From Bradyrhizobium yuanmingense (GTDB taxonomy: Bacteria; Pseudomonadota; Alphaproteobacteria; Rhizobiales; Xanthobacteraceae), in the NCBI RefSeq assembly GCF_029167105.1, contig NZ_JARFML010000029.1:1-64000 (forward strand): a stretch of 64,000 nucleotides of DNA. The letters are read 5' to 3'. The translations under genes and the position numbers were made by a program. The notes below the pieces were generated by a model. That model was not told the DNA's origin. It saw only the letters and a list, made by a program, of their open reading frames with translations, and searched no databases. Below, one piece after another: positions 46,101-53,728 of this stretch (positions are counted from its first letter, which is position 1; every line of letters begins with the position of its first letter).

Positions 46101-46212
46101 GAAACTGCGCGCGCTCGGCATGCACTGGCATGCGGAGCAGACGATCAGGCGCGTCGCCGGCATACCCGTCATCCACGCCAACGATCAGCTCGCTCGGCAT
46201 TGTGCCGTCTGA
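43129..46212 (+). CDS. Class III cyclase-like/AAA/TPR signalling protein
   Basis: A 1027-aa soluble protein. Residues about 12-185 form a class III nucleotidyl cyclase homology domain with metal Asp at D21 (LFSDLVGSTAL) and D65 (TQGDGALAIFG). The adenine-binding Lys position is R61, and in GDVVNTAAHL the transition-state Asn is kept (N141) but the Arg is His (H145). Catalysis is therefore doubtful. An AAA/STAND-type ATPase follows (Walker A GGPGLGKTR at 237-245; Walker B LVLVIDDWQWSDD). The C-terminal half is helical TPR-like repeats (about 560-1000). Similar cyclase-ATPase-TPR proteins are abundant in Bradyrhizobium. It converges with the DyP-P450 gene 23 bases away. Confidence 0.88.
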   Translation: MITQTRDPKGERHRLTVLFSDLVGSTALGRDVESEHLSELLSQLRQIWHRAVAKHGGRIIRTQGDGALAIFGYPQSGEDDGRRAAEAALDIHEWVGELRHHGVSPALMPLRMHSGIHAGTVLLTQGDIESGRYDLIGDVVNTAAHLSHHAGPDQILASLDALGPHANFFELAAHLPVASGMPLARLVLGRSTATRRFEATSRRGLTPFIGRNEIFGFLTRFLSEAPAQAQRCAVVVGGPGLGKTRLLEEVLGHVGTQRIRLLRGSCESYVGAEVLQPFLQMLRAALGIRADASLVEAKETARAALEPWAAQLGPNAESILALASADARGGRITVDGVVGDLLGFFTGLSAHGPLVLVIDDWQWSDDASRQLLQALLELPNGPRVILASRPREDGTEWISGAPHLFLEPFQGPETDFAVRRWVPQADPFLVARIHAYAGGVPLFIEELCHSIAANDPASFEARSKQGWIATLVASRLARLPPDEAKVVRAAAVIGNTVPHGLLASACGSEPDPAIVRALADADFLYADPAGGVLRFKHGITRDAVYDTIGLHERQALHKRIEATLLARSEQADREDAMEALAYHSRGAGHWESAAHYAERAGDKAMAAFALDRASAQYQVAMQALDRVPDRSREQSLRWCLLANKLGMANIFDPLSLTDDTTVFERAVAIASSLGETAAMASAYEWLGWMCYGFGRFREAVTHTRTALELARKLEDRRLIAQIEATLGQILAASCQYDEAIALIDAAISTKQQRSRRHGAISFGAAYALSCKGGVLADRGDFEDAHACFGEAMALVGGSTHPVVNSVRNWIAVALIWQGRWQEAEQLAVEGARIAENTRSLLLLADCRAASGFARWSATGDAEGLLQLRNAAEWMERRNFQFYTSVQYSWLVEAATAEGDVETARRYAAHVLRRARESERLGEAAACRALAKLAALRQDLRLSERWLGRAETSTGWRGSLRDAALNLSLRGELLAGQGRGEAARQTMMEAAEKLRALGMHWHAEQTIRRVAGIPVIHANDQLARHCAV

Positions 46213-46235
46213 TCGCTGCGCACCTGCCCACGGCT

Positions 46236-49200
46236 CTAGGGTGGCGGTGGGCTCGGCGCCGGGACTCTTCCGTCCATCGTCAGGCTCATTGGAATGGGGC
46301 CGGTCCGCAAGGGTAGCTCCGTCTCCACCAGTGCGCTGAAGAAACCCAGCATCACCGCCAGGGCCGGGTCTGCTCCGGGACATGAATGCGTGGGATGCCC
46401 CGCGACCCTGCGGTTGCCGCCGAAGGCGTGGTAGATGTCCTGGCGACCTTCGGCGAGACTTTGCTGGGTGGCGGAGACCGCGCCGGCGACGATGACGTCT
46501 CCGGGCCTCACGTCGACACCTCCGATGGTCTGCGAAACGACGGCTGTCCGCCAGATCAGTTCGGGCACCGCGCGAAGTTGCATCGCGGGGATGAAGTCGT
46601 CCCTCAGCCGGTTGAGGGCATCCATGTAGTTCTTTGCCTTCGTGCCGACATAGCGAGCGCGCAACGCCCATAGCGTTCCTTCGCGCAGCCATTCGTTCAA
46701 GATCCGTCGCAAATTGCCGTCGACGGTCGGAATGAATCCCATCATGGCGCCGGCGACCGTGCGTGCCACGAACGGAATGTCGCCGGTGCCCCGCGGCGAG
46801 TTGTAAACCGCCTTCGTCACCGGCCCGTTCGTCGGCCCGAACTGCGTCAGGAAACTTTCCATGGCACGGCGCGCAGCGTCGCCATGTGCCGCGCCGATCG
46901 CCTCCACCGTCCGGTTCGGATGCGGTTGGAAGATGTAGCGCGACGGGGACAGGAAATGGCCGGGATAACCGGGCGCCTCGCCTGGTTTCCAATCCCAGCG
47001 ATAGCCGACGCGGCGGAAATGACCTCCTTCTTCGCTCAACCCGAACCATGCTTCGCAGAAGGCGGCGAGCAGCGGATCCACCAATTCGTGCACATCGACG
47101 GTCAATTCCCAGCTCGCTTCGCCGTCGCTTACGGCAAAGTCGATCGTCTGCTTGACCATGAAGCCTAGAACTTTCTGCGTAACCGCGCGCGCCAGCTCGA
47201 ATGCGGCGGGCTGGTCGAGGGCCATGATCGCGGCGTTGCAGGCCTCGGATTCCTGTTCGTAGACCTGGTCCGGCTGTCCGGCGTCGCGGCCGAGATAGAG
47301 GATGCCGAACGACCGCAGCATGCGGGGAAGATAGCCGGTGATGGTCAGCTTGGTGTCGGAATCGGCGAACACCTTGTAGACCATGTCGCGGTCGGCCACC
47401 AAGACCCCGAAGGGCGTGCGGAGCGCGCCGCCGTGCCGCTCGCGGATCGCAGCCCAGATCGAGGCGTTGACGAAATGCGAGGCTGAATCCGGATCTTCGA
47501 GCGCTGTCTTCCACGCGGCCATCGCCGCGGCTTCGCCCTGCTGGCGCTCGATCAGGCGCAGACGCGCGATCTCCTTTTCCCCCTGGTCCGCGGACCACGT
47601 CACCGCCGGTTTATACCCTTGGCTCGCCGCCCATTGCTGCAGATCGGCAAGCGCCTTCTTCGACGGCGCAAAGAAATATGCTCCCCATTCCAGACGAACG
47701 AACGGACGGGGTTCGTCGTGGAGCCGGTCCGAGCCGTCCAGCGCCACGCGAATGGTCTGGCCTCCATGCTCGAAACGGAAATGCCGGAGCCGGCCAGGCT
47801 CGGCGACGCCGAGGAAAGGATCGCTGACCCCCGAGGACGCACCCGAGCTGTTGCCGCCAGCGAGCCAGCTCTGCACCACCTCGAACTGCTCGCCGAGGCT
47901 GGCATTGTAGGCCATGAAAACCAGGCCGCGCTCTGGTTGCGGTGCGGATTTGGCGGCTTGCGGGTCAACGGGCGGACCGTAGGACATGCCGCGCCTGACG
48001 ATCCGTGGGGGCCGTGCGCCTGCGTCGGCCTTGGTGATCGAGACGCGCGGATTGGCGCGCCGAATATGCGCGTGGAACGGGCACGATTGGCCCTGTGGAT
48101 CGGGGTCGTAATTGAAGTCGTTGCTCTGCGCGCCGGGCGGCGGAGTTGGGGTGAGAGGCTGGCCGGCCTGGGGATGGCCGGTCGGCCAGCGTCCCATCAT
48201 CTTGGCCATCAGCGTCTCGCGCGTCAGGGCAGGTGTGTCCGGTCGGGCCGTCTCGGCTGCCTGTCGCGTCGCGTGGGCGAGGACTTCCTCGAGCTGCTCG
48301 ACGTCCTGTCGCAACTTACGCAGTGCCATGAAGCTGCCGTCGCGGAGCATTGCATGAGCACGGTTGGTCGCGTCGCCGAACGGCGCCGTCTCGTCGGCGA
48401 GGTTCGGGTAGCCGCACAGGATCTCGCCGAGATGCACCTGATTGGAATAGTCTCTGCCGGCCTGGGACTCACGCAACACCGGGTCTGAACCGCCGTCGGC
48501 GAACCCGAAATGGTCCTGCATGTCGCCGGATCTCTTGTCGCGCTGTCGCTGCATCCACTGGATCGAAAGGGGCCTGATACCTGCATCGACCTCGACCAGG
48601 CGGGTCATCTCGTCCATCAACGCGTCTCTCGCATCAGCCGTCGTCTGCGGCGCATCCTTGGACAGCAACAGTCGGAGCTGGAGGACGGCATGGACCGAGC
48701 TCATGCTGATGCGCGGCGCCGGGTCGCCTGCGGGCAGGTCCGGCGCGTTGACCCCGAGCGCCCAATTGCTGGCCGGAAGGCGCCATCGGTTCGGATGATT
48801 CCAACGCACGTCGCCGAGCAGGCCGGCGCGTCTTTCCATGCCCTGCACGAACTCTTCCGGCAGAGTGCGGACCTCTTCGTCGGACAGGCCGGCCTGACGA
48901 AGTCCCTCGACCGTAAATGCGATGTTGGCGACGATCTGCCCCGGCGTCAGAACGTCGGCTTCGGAAGTCACCTGCAGGACGTCGAGAAACGCGGCCAGTG
49001 CGGCCGGATTGGCGAACTGCAGCAGCAGCAGGCAGCCGTGATCTGAATTGTAGGGATTCAGAATCCCCCCTTGCACGTTGCCGGTATCCTGCAACGGCGG
49101 TTCGGCCGGCGGGGCGAGGGGAAGGTTGCGCCGGACCGGCGCCACATCGGGTGGGGTCATCAACCAGCGCAGTGCCTCTTCATAGCGCCGGCGCGCGCGC

Positions 49201-50057
49201 TGGACGCCTGCCGCGTAGGCGGGGTGGTTGATCATGGTCACGAATTCCGGCAGCAGCTCGTGGCCGGCCCGATGCAGAATCACCCCGTCATGCGTGCCCG
49301 GCGGATAGAAGTCGGCCAGACGGTAGAGTCCCGCCAGTGCGCGGATGCCGTGCCGAAACGGAGGCCGGGCGGCAGCTTCGATGCTGAGCGGCTTGCTGAA
49401 GCCGGCATTGGTCGGATCGACGCCGATCTGGCCGTCGACCTCGAATATCGAGCGTCGCGCTATGTCTTCCGGCGACGGAATCCTGATCCGCGTGACGATC
49501 TGGTCGGCGCCGGCGCCCGAGGCGCGCCGATAGACCCGCTCCTCCATCCGCAGGAAACGCGTGTCATCCACGGTCAGGTCTGGGGTGGCATAGAGGAAAT
49601 AGGCTTCGGTCTGCCTGCTCTTGAGCCAGATACCCCAATCTTCGTACGTGTTCTCGTGTCCGAGCACGTAGCCTTCGGTGTTGCAGAAGATGAGGTCGAG
49701 CAGCCGGGCGGCCTTCTGCCAGATGACGCGGACATAGGCTTCCCAGGACCCGTCGAACGTCGCGGTCAGCAGCACATAATCCAAGCCGTCAACGGATTCG
49801 TCCTCGGGTTCGAGCACGGCGATGCCCACCGAGTGGATCCGCCCGACGCGGTCAACGGAATCGGTCAGCACGCGGGCGAGCTCGTATTCATACGCGTTGG
49901 CGCGTCCGCCATTCAGCGCCCGCAACACGTATTTGACGCGGGTCTTGTACGTGGTCGCATCCAGGGACGGCACGAACCCCTTCTTGATCGGAGCCATCAC
50001 CCTGAAATCGGACGTGCCGGCCATGCTGCCGGTCTTGATGGTCAAATCACGACGCAT
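46236..50057 (-). CDS. DyP-type peroxidase-cytochrome P450 fusion protein
   Basis: A 1273-aa protein without signal peptide. Residues 1 to about 320 match no family I know (a FDGSWEAYVRVIW patch hints at a ferredoxin-like fold). Residues about 325-810 form a DyP peroxidase: NVQGGILNPYNSDHG, the GxxDG motif as GFADGG (518-523), proximal His in CPFHAHIRRANPR (His664) and distal Arg in RRGMSYG (Arg689). Residues about 815-1273 resemble cytochrome P450: an I-helix-like ARTVAGAMMGFIPTVDGN (about 1098-1115) and a heme loop ending GHPTHSCPGADPAL with Cys1226. The K-helix ExxR is replaced by MQLR (1159-1162), and Phe and Cys in the heme loop are 14 residues apart instead of seven. Start 50057 has GGGGAG upstream. 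The substrate is unknown. Confidence 0.85.
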   Translation of the reverse strand: MRRDLTIKTGSMAGTSDFRVMAPIKKGFVPSLDATTYKTRVKYVLRALNGGRANAYEYELARVLTDSVDRVGRIHSVGIAVLEPEDESVDGLDYVLLTATFDGSWEAYVRVIWQKAARLLDLIFCNTEGYVLGHENTYEDWGIWLKSRQTEAYFLYATPDLTVDDTRFLRMEERVYRRASGAGADQIVTRIRIPSPEDIARRSIFEVDGQIGVDPTNAGFSKPLSIEAAARPPFRHGIRALAGLYRLADFYPPGTHDGVILHRAGHELLPEFVTMINHPAYAAGVQRARRRYEEALRWLMTPPDVAPVRRNLPLAPPAEPPLQDTGNVQGGILNPYNSDHGCLLLLQFANPAALAAFLDVLQVTSEADVLTPGQIVANIAFTVEGLRQAGLSDEEVRTLPEEFVQGMERRAGLLGDVRWNHPNRWRLPASNWALGVNAPDLPAGDPAPRISMSSVHAVLQLRLLLSKDAPQTTADARDALMDEMTRLVEVDAGIRPLSIQWMQRQRDKRSGDMQDHFGFADGGSDPVLRESQAGRDYSNQVHLGEILCGYPNLADETAPFGDATNRAHAMLRDGSFMALRKLRQDVEQLEEVLAHATRQAAETARPDTPALTRETLMAKMMGRWPTGHPQAGQPLTPTPPPGAQSNDFNYDPDPQGQSCPFHAHIRRANPRVSITKADAGARPPRIVRRGMSYGPPVDPQAAKSAPQPERGLVFMAYNASLGEQFEVVQSWLAGGNSSGASSGVSDPFLGVAEPGRLRHFRFEHGGQTIRVALDGSDRLHDEPRPFVRLEWGAYFFAPSKKALADLQQWAASQGYKPAVTWSADQGEKEIARLRLIERQQGEAAAMAAWKTALEDPDSASHFVNASIWAAIRERHGGALRTPFGVLVADRDMVYKVFADSDTKLTITGYLPRMLRSFGILYLGRDAGQPDQVYEQESEACNAAIMALDQPAAFELARAVTQKVLGFMVKQTIDFAVSDGEASWELTVDVHELVDPLLAAFCEAWFGLSEEGGHFRRVGYRWDWKPGEAPGYPGHFLSPSRYIFQPHPNRTVEAIGAAHGDAARRAMESFLTQFGPTNGPVTKAVYNSPRGTGDIPFVARTVAGAMMGFIPTVDGNLRRILNEWLREGTLWALRARYVGTKAKNYMDALNRLRDDFIPAMQLRAVPELIWRTAVVSQTIGGVDVRPGDVIVAGAVSATQQSLAEGRQDIYHAFGGNRRVAGHPTHSCPGADPALAVMLGFFSALVETELPLRTGPIPMSLTMDGRVPAPSPPPP

Positions 50058-50770
50058 GTCTCTGGCTCCCCGGGGTGCACGCAGGCTCGAGGCGACTTCG
50101 CGCCAGGACCAGCCGGCACCCAAAACGTGTTTCGTTATGCAACGCGATCAAGAAAAGTGGGTCGGTTCAGGCATGCGATCTATGATCCATGCGTTCGCGC
50201 GCGCGAGCCCCGCAGCGGCAAGCCTCGAAGCCCATCGCGAACCAATTCTGCGGCTCCCGCGCGTTCAATTGTATGAACTGGCCCACACTCCGCGAACTTT
50301 CCGTTGCGTTACGCGGTCGGAAAGTTCGCCGGAGCAATGCAGTCAGGTCGCGCTGAGAGCGAGGAAGGTTTGAACCCGGGAGGAGGCCGCAATCGGCTGG
50401 CGCGCGTGCCGGCACAGGCAGTGCAGGTCAACGCTCCCATGCCACATCCATGATTCGCATAAGGTATATTATGGAATATATTTATCTACAATGAGATCAG
50501 TTATTTAGGCCGAATTGCTGCCATCTCACCTTCGCCAAAGCTTGTATTTCCGTCTGCGCGTCGGTCGCCGTCTTAGCCCTTGACGGCTACTGTGCATGGG
50601 GTTGTTTTTCAGATTTTGAATCGGGTCTCGTGTGCCAAAGCCGATGTTGCCGCCGACTTGTCCGGCTGCAATAAGCGAGGCATCCGCGAGATCGCAGATG
50701 ACCTTAAGGCCGACCGTCCGTATAGGTTTGCATCTCAGAACAACAACAAACCTTCCGAGGAAGCAGACCC
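50058..50770. other. Long divergent intergenic region
   Basis: About 710 bases between the divergent DyP-P450 and dctP genes with no convincing gene (short frames lack ribosome-binding sites or family-like sequence). It contains a 12-bp hairpin (listed separately) and, at about 50456-50515, an unusually AT-rich patch including a TATATT-ATGG-AATATA dyad near 50465-50480, which may be promoter or regulator-binding DNA. Confidence 0.45.
50292..50329. promoter_or_regulatory. 12-bp perfect inverted repeat upstream of DyP-P450 gene
   Basis: GCGAACTTTCCG (50292-50303) and CGGAAAGTTCGC (50318-50329), spaced by 14 bases, about 235 bases before the DyP-P450 start. It may be an operator or an RNA hairpin; no T run follows on either strand. 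Confidence 0.45.
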
Positions 50771-51802
50771 ATGGTCCTTTCCACGCGCTTTTCCCGACGC
50801 ACGCTTCTCAAGGCCTCCGCCGCGACCGCGGTCCTAGGCGGCCTCGGTGCGCCCCATGTGGCCCGGGCCCAGAGCGCCGAGTTCACCTACAAGTACGCCA
50901 ATAACCTGCCCGACACCCATCCGCTCAACGTCCGCGCCAAGGAGATGGCGGCGGCGATCAAGACCGAGACAGGCGGCAAGTTCGACCTGCAAATCTTCCC
51001 GAACAACCAGCTCGGCTCCGACACCGACATGCTGAGCCAGATCCGCTCCGGCGGCGTCGAGTTCTTCACGCTGTCCGGCCTGATCCTGTCGACCCTGGTG
51101 CCGGCGGCGTCCATCAACGGTATCGGCTTCGCGTTCCCGGACTACGACACGGTCTGGAAGGCCATGGACGGCGATCTCGGCGCCCATGTCCGCGGCGAGA
51201 TCAAGAAGGCCGGCCTCGAGGTCATGGACAAGATCTGGGACAACGGCTTCCGCCAGACCACGTCGTCCACCAGGCCGATCGCCGGGCCTGACGACCTCAA
51301 GGCCTTCAAGATCCGCGTGCCGGTGTCGCCGCTGTGGACCTCGATGTTCAAGGCGTTCGATGCCGCGCCCGCCTCGATCAATTTCAGCGAGGTCTATTCC
51401 GCGCTACAGACCAAGATCGTCGAGGGCCAGGAGAACCCGCTGGCCATCATCTCGACCGGCAAGCTCTACGAGGTGCAGAAGTACTGCTCGCTGACCAACC
51501 ACATGTGGGACGGCTTCTGGTTCCTGGCCAACCGCAGAGCCTGGGAAAAGCTGCCGCAGGACGTCCGCACCGTCGTCGCCAGGAACATCAATGCCGCCGC
51601 CGTCAAGGAGCGTGAGGATACCGCCAAGCTGAATGCCAACCTGCAGCAGGAGCTCGCGGGCAAGGGCCTGATCTTCAACCAGCCGGCCGTCGCGCCGTTC
51701 CGCGACAAGCTGCGCTCCGCCGGCTTCTATGCTGAATGGAAGGGCAAATATGGCGATCAGGCCTGGGAGCTTCTGGAGAAGGCCGTCGGCAAGCTGTCCT
51801 AG
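50771..51802 (+). CDS. TRAP transporter substrate-binding protein DctP
   Basis: A 343-aa periplasmic solute receptor of the DctP family. The signal has a Tat-type SRRTLLKASAATAVLGG and ends near VARAQS. FTYKYANNLPDTHPLNVRAKEM, FPNNQLGSDTDMLSQIRSG and VYSALQTKIVEGQENPLAII are DctP landmarks. The conserved Arg that binds the carboxylate is in FKIRVPVSP. It is the first gene of a dctP-dctQM-acyl-CoA ligase run, implying an organic acid ligand later activated with CoA. Confidence 0.92.
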   Translation: MVLSTRFSRRTLLKASAATAVLGGLGAPHVARAQSAEFTYKYANNLPDTHPLNVRAKEMAAAIKTETGGKFDLQIFPNNQLGSDTDMLSQIRSGGVEFFTLSGLILSTLVPAASINGIGFAFPDYDTVWKAMDGDLGAHVRGEIKKAGLEVMDKIWDNGFRQTTSSTRPIAGPDDLKAFKIRVPVSPLWTSMFKAFDAAPASINFSEVYSALQTKIVEGQENPLAIISTGKLYEVQKYCSLTNHMWDGFWFLANRRAWEKLPQDVRTVVARNINAAAVKEREDTAKLNANLQQELAGKGLIFNQPAVAPFRDKLRSAGFYAEWKGKYGDQAWELLEKAVGKLS

Positions 51803-51817
51803 CGCGTTGGGGCCAGC

Positions 51818-53707
51818 ATGGCTCATGTCGAGATCGAGGTGACCGAAGCGGTGGGCGAGGCGACGTTGCAGTCCCCTCGCCGACCTTCGCTGCTGGCCTC
51901 AGTCGAGCGCGTGCTCGGCCTCGTCGTCGAAATCCCCACGGCGATCCTGGTGGTCGCCGAGATCGTGATCCTGTTTGCCGGCGTGGTCGCACGCTATGGC
52001 CTGCACCGGCCGCTGATCTGGTCGGACGAACTCGCCTCGATCCTGTTCCTGTGGCTCGCCATGTTGGGCGCGGCGGTTGCGTTCCGCCGCTCCGAGCACA
52101 TGCGCATGACGGCGGTCGTCGCCAGCGCCAGGCCGGCGATGCGGGCCTATCTCGATCTGGTCGCGACCTCCGCGGCCCTGGCGTTCCTGATTCTGATTGT
52201 GTGGCCGGCCTGCGACTACGCCTATGAAGAAAGCTACATCACGACGCCGGCGCTCCAGATCTCCAATATGTGGCGCGCCGCTGCGCTGCCGGTCGGCATC
52301 GGCCTGATGGCGGCCTTTGCCCTGCTGCGGCTCGTGCGCGCCGCCGACCATCGAATGGTTGCGGCCGCCGTGCTGTCGGTTGCGGTCGTGATCGGCCTGT
52401 TCTGGCTGGCCGAGCCATTGCTGCGGCCGCTCGGCAATCTCAACCTCATCATCTTCTTCGTCGGCGTCGCCGGCTTCTGCGTGTTTGCCGGGGTTCCCAT
52501 TGCGTTCGGTTTTGGTCTTGCGATCTACGGCTATCTCGCGCTGACCACGCGCACGCCGGTCATGGTGCTGGTCGGGCGCATGGACGAGGGCATGAGCCAC
52601 CTCATCCTGCTCTCGGTGCCGCTCTTCGTGTTCTTAGGCCTGCTGATCGAGATGACCGGCATGGCGCGGGCCATGGTGGCGTTCCTGGCAAGCCTGCTTG
52701 GCCACATCAGGGGCGGCCTGCATTACGTGCTGGTCGGCGCCATGTACCTGGTCTCGGGCATCTCTGGCGCCAAGGCAGCCGACATGGCGGCAGTCGCGCC
52801 CGTGCTGTTTCCCGAGATGAAAGAGCGCGGCGCCAAGCCCGGCGATCTCGTCGCGCTGCTTGCGGCCACCGGCGCCCAGACCGAGACCATCCCGCCGAGC
52901 CTCGTGCTGATCACGATCGGCTCGGTCACGGGCGTCTCGATCGCCGCCCTCTTCACCGGCGGCTTACTACCCGGCGTCGTGCTCGCGATCACGCTCTGCA
53001 TGCTGGTGTGGTGGCGCTACCGCCACGAGGATATGGGCCACGTCCGCCGCGCGACGGCATCCGAAATCGGCAAGACCTTCGTCGTCGCCCTGCCCGCGCT
53101 CGCGCTGCCCTTCGTGATCCGCTACGCCGTGGTCGAGGGCATCGCGACCGCCACCGAAGTCTCCACCATCGGCATCGTCTATGGCGCCCTCGTCGGCCTC
53201 CTGATCTACCGCCGCTTCGACTGGCGGCGGCTGTTTCCGATGCTGGTCGAGACCGCCGCGCTATCGGGGGCGATCCTCCTGATCATCGGCACGGCGACCG
53301 GCATGGCCTGGGGCCTGACCCAATCCGGCTTCTCGCGCTCGCTGGCGGCGGCCATGACGGGATTGCCGGGCGGGGCTGCGACCTTCATCGCCGTGTCGAT
53401 CCTGGCCTTCACCATCCTCGGCAGCGTGCTGGAGGGCATCCCGGCGATCGTGCTGTTCGGACCGCTGCTGTTTCCGATCGCCCGCGCCGTCGGGGTGCAC
53501 GAGGTGCACTACGCCATGGTGATCATTCTCGCCATGGGTATCGGGCTATTCGCCCCGCCCTTCGGCGTCGGCTATTATGCCGCCTGCGCCATCGGACGCG
53601 TCGATCCGGCCGAAGGCATCAGGCCGATCTGGGGCTATCTGCTGGCGCTGCTGGTGGGATTGATCATCGTCGCGATCTTCCCCTGGATCTCGATCGGATT
53701 TCTTTGA
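51818..53707 (+). CDS. Fused TRAP transporter permease DctQM
   Basis: A 629-aa membrane protein joining the small DctQ permease (about residues 25-185: RYGLHRPLIWSDELASILFLWLAMLGAAVAFRR-type core) to the large DctM permease (about 205-629: VPIAFGFGLAIYGYLA, GISGAKAADMAAVAPVL, TIPPSLVLITIGSV, FAPPFGVGYYAACA). About 16 helices in all. Fused QM proteins occur in known TRAP systems. It begins 16 bases after dctP. Confidence 0.92.
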   Translation: MAHVEIEVTEAVGEATLQSPRRPSLLASVERVLGLVVEIPTAILVVAEIVILFAGVVARYGLHRPLIWSDELASILFLWLAMLGAAVAFRRSEHMRMTAVVASARPAMRAYLDLVATSAALAFLILIVWPACDYAYEESYITTPALQISNMWRAAALPVGIGLMAAFALLRLVRAADHRMVAAAVLSVAVVIGLFWLAEPLLRPLGNLNLIIFFVGVAGFCVFAGVPIAFGFGLAIYGYLALTTRTPVMVLVGRMDEGMSHLILLSVPLFVFLGLLIEMTGMARAMVAFLASLLGHIRGGLHYVLVGAMYLVSGISGAKAADMAAVAPVLFPEMKERGAKPGDLVALLAATGAQTETIPPSLVLITIGSVTGVSIAALFTGGLLPGVVLAITLCMLVWWRYRHEDMGHVRRATASEIGKTFVVALPALALPFVIRYAVVEGIATATEVSTIGIVYGALVGLLIYRRFDWRRLFPMLVETAALSGAILLIIGTATGMAWGLTQSGFSRSLAAAMTGLPGGAATFIAVSILAFTILGSVLEGIPAIVLFGPLLFPIARAVGVHEVHYAMVIILAMGIGLFAPPFGVGYYAACAIGRVDPAEGIRPIWGYLLALLVGLIIVAIFPWISIGFL

Positions 53708-53728
53708 TGCGGTTTAAGGAGGGTGTCG

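Noticed and set aside
45778..47598. A 606-codon minus-strand frame overlapping the ends of the cyclase and DyP-P450 genes
   Set aside because: Other frame of the DyP-P450 gene, Arg/Gly-rich, no domain; the frame that encodes the P450 heme loop is the real one.
50580..50837. An 85-codon frame before dctP
   Set aside because: It overlaps the dctP start, has no ribosome-binding site and no family-like sequence.
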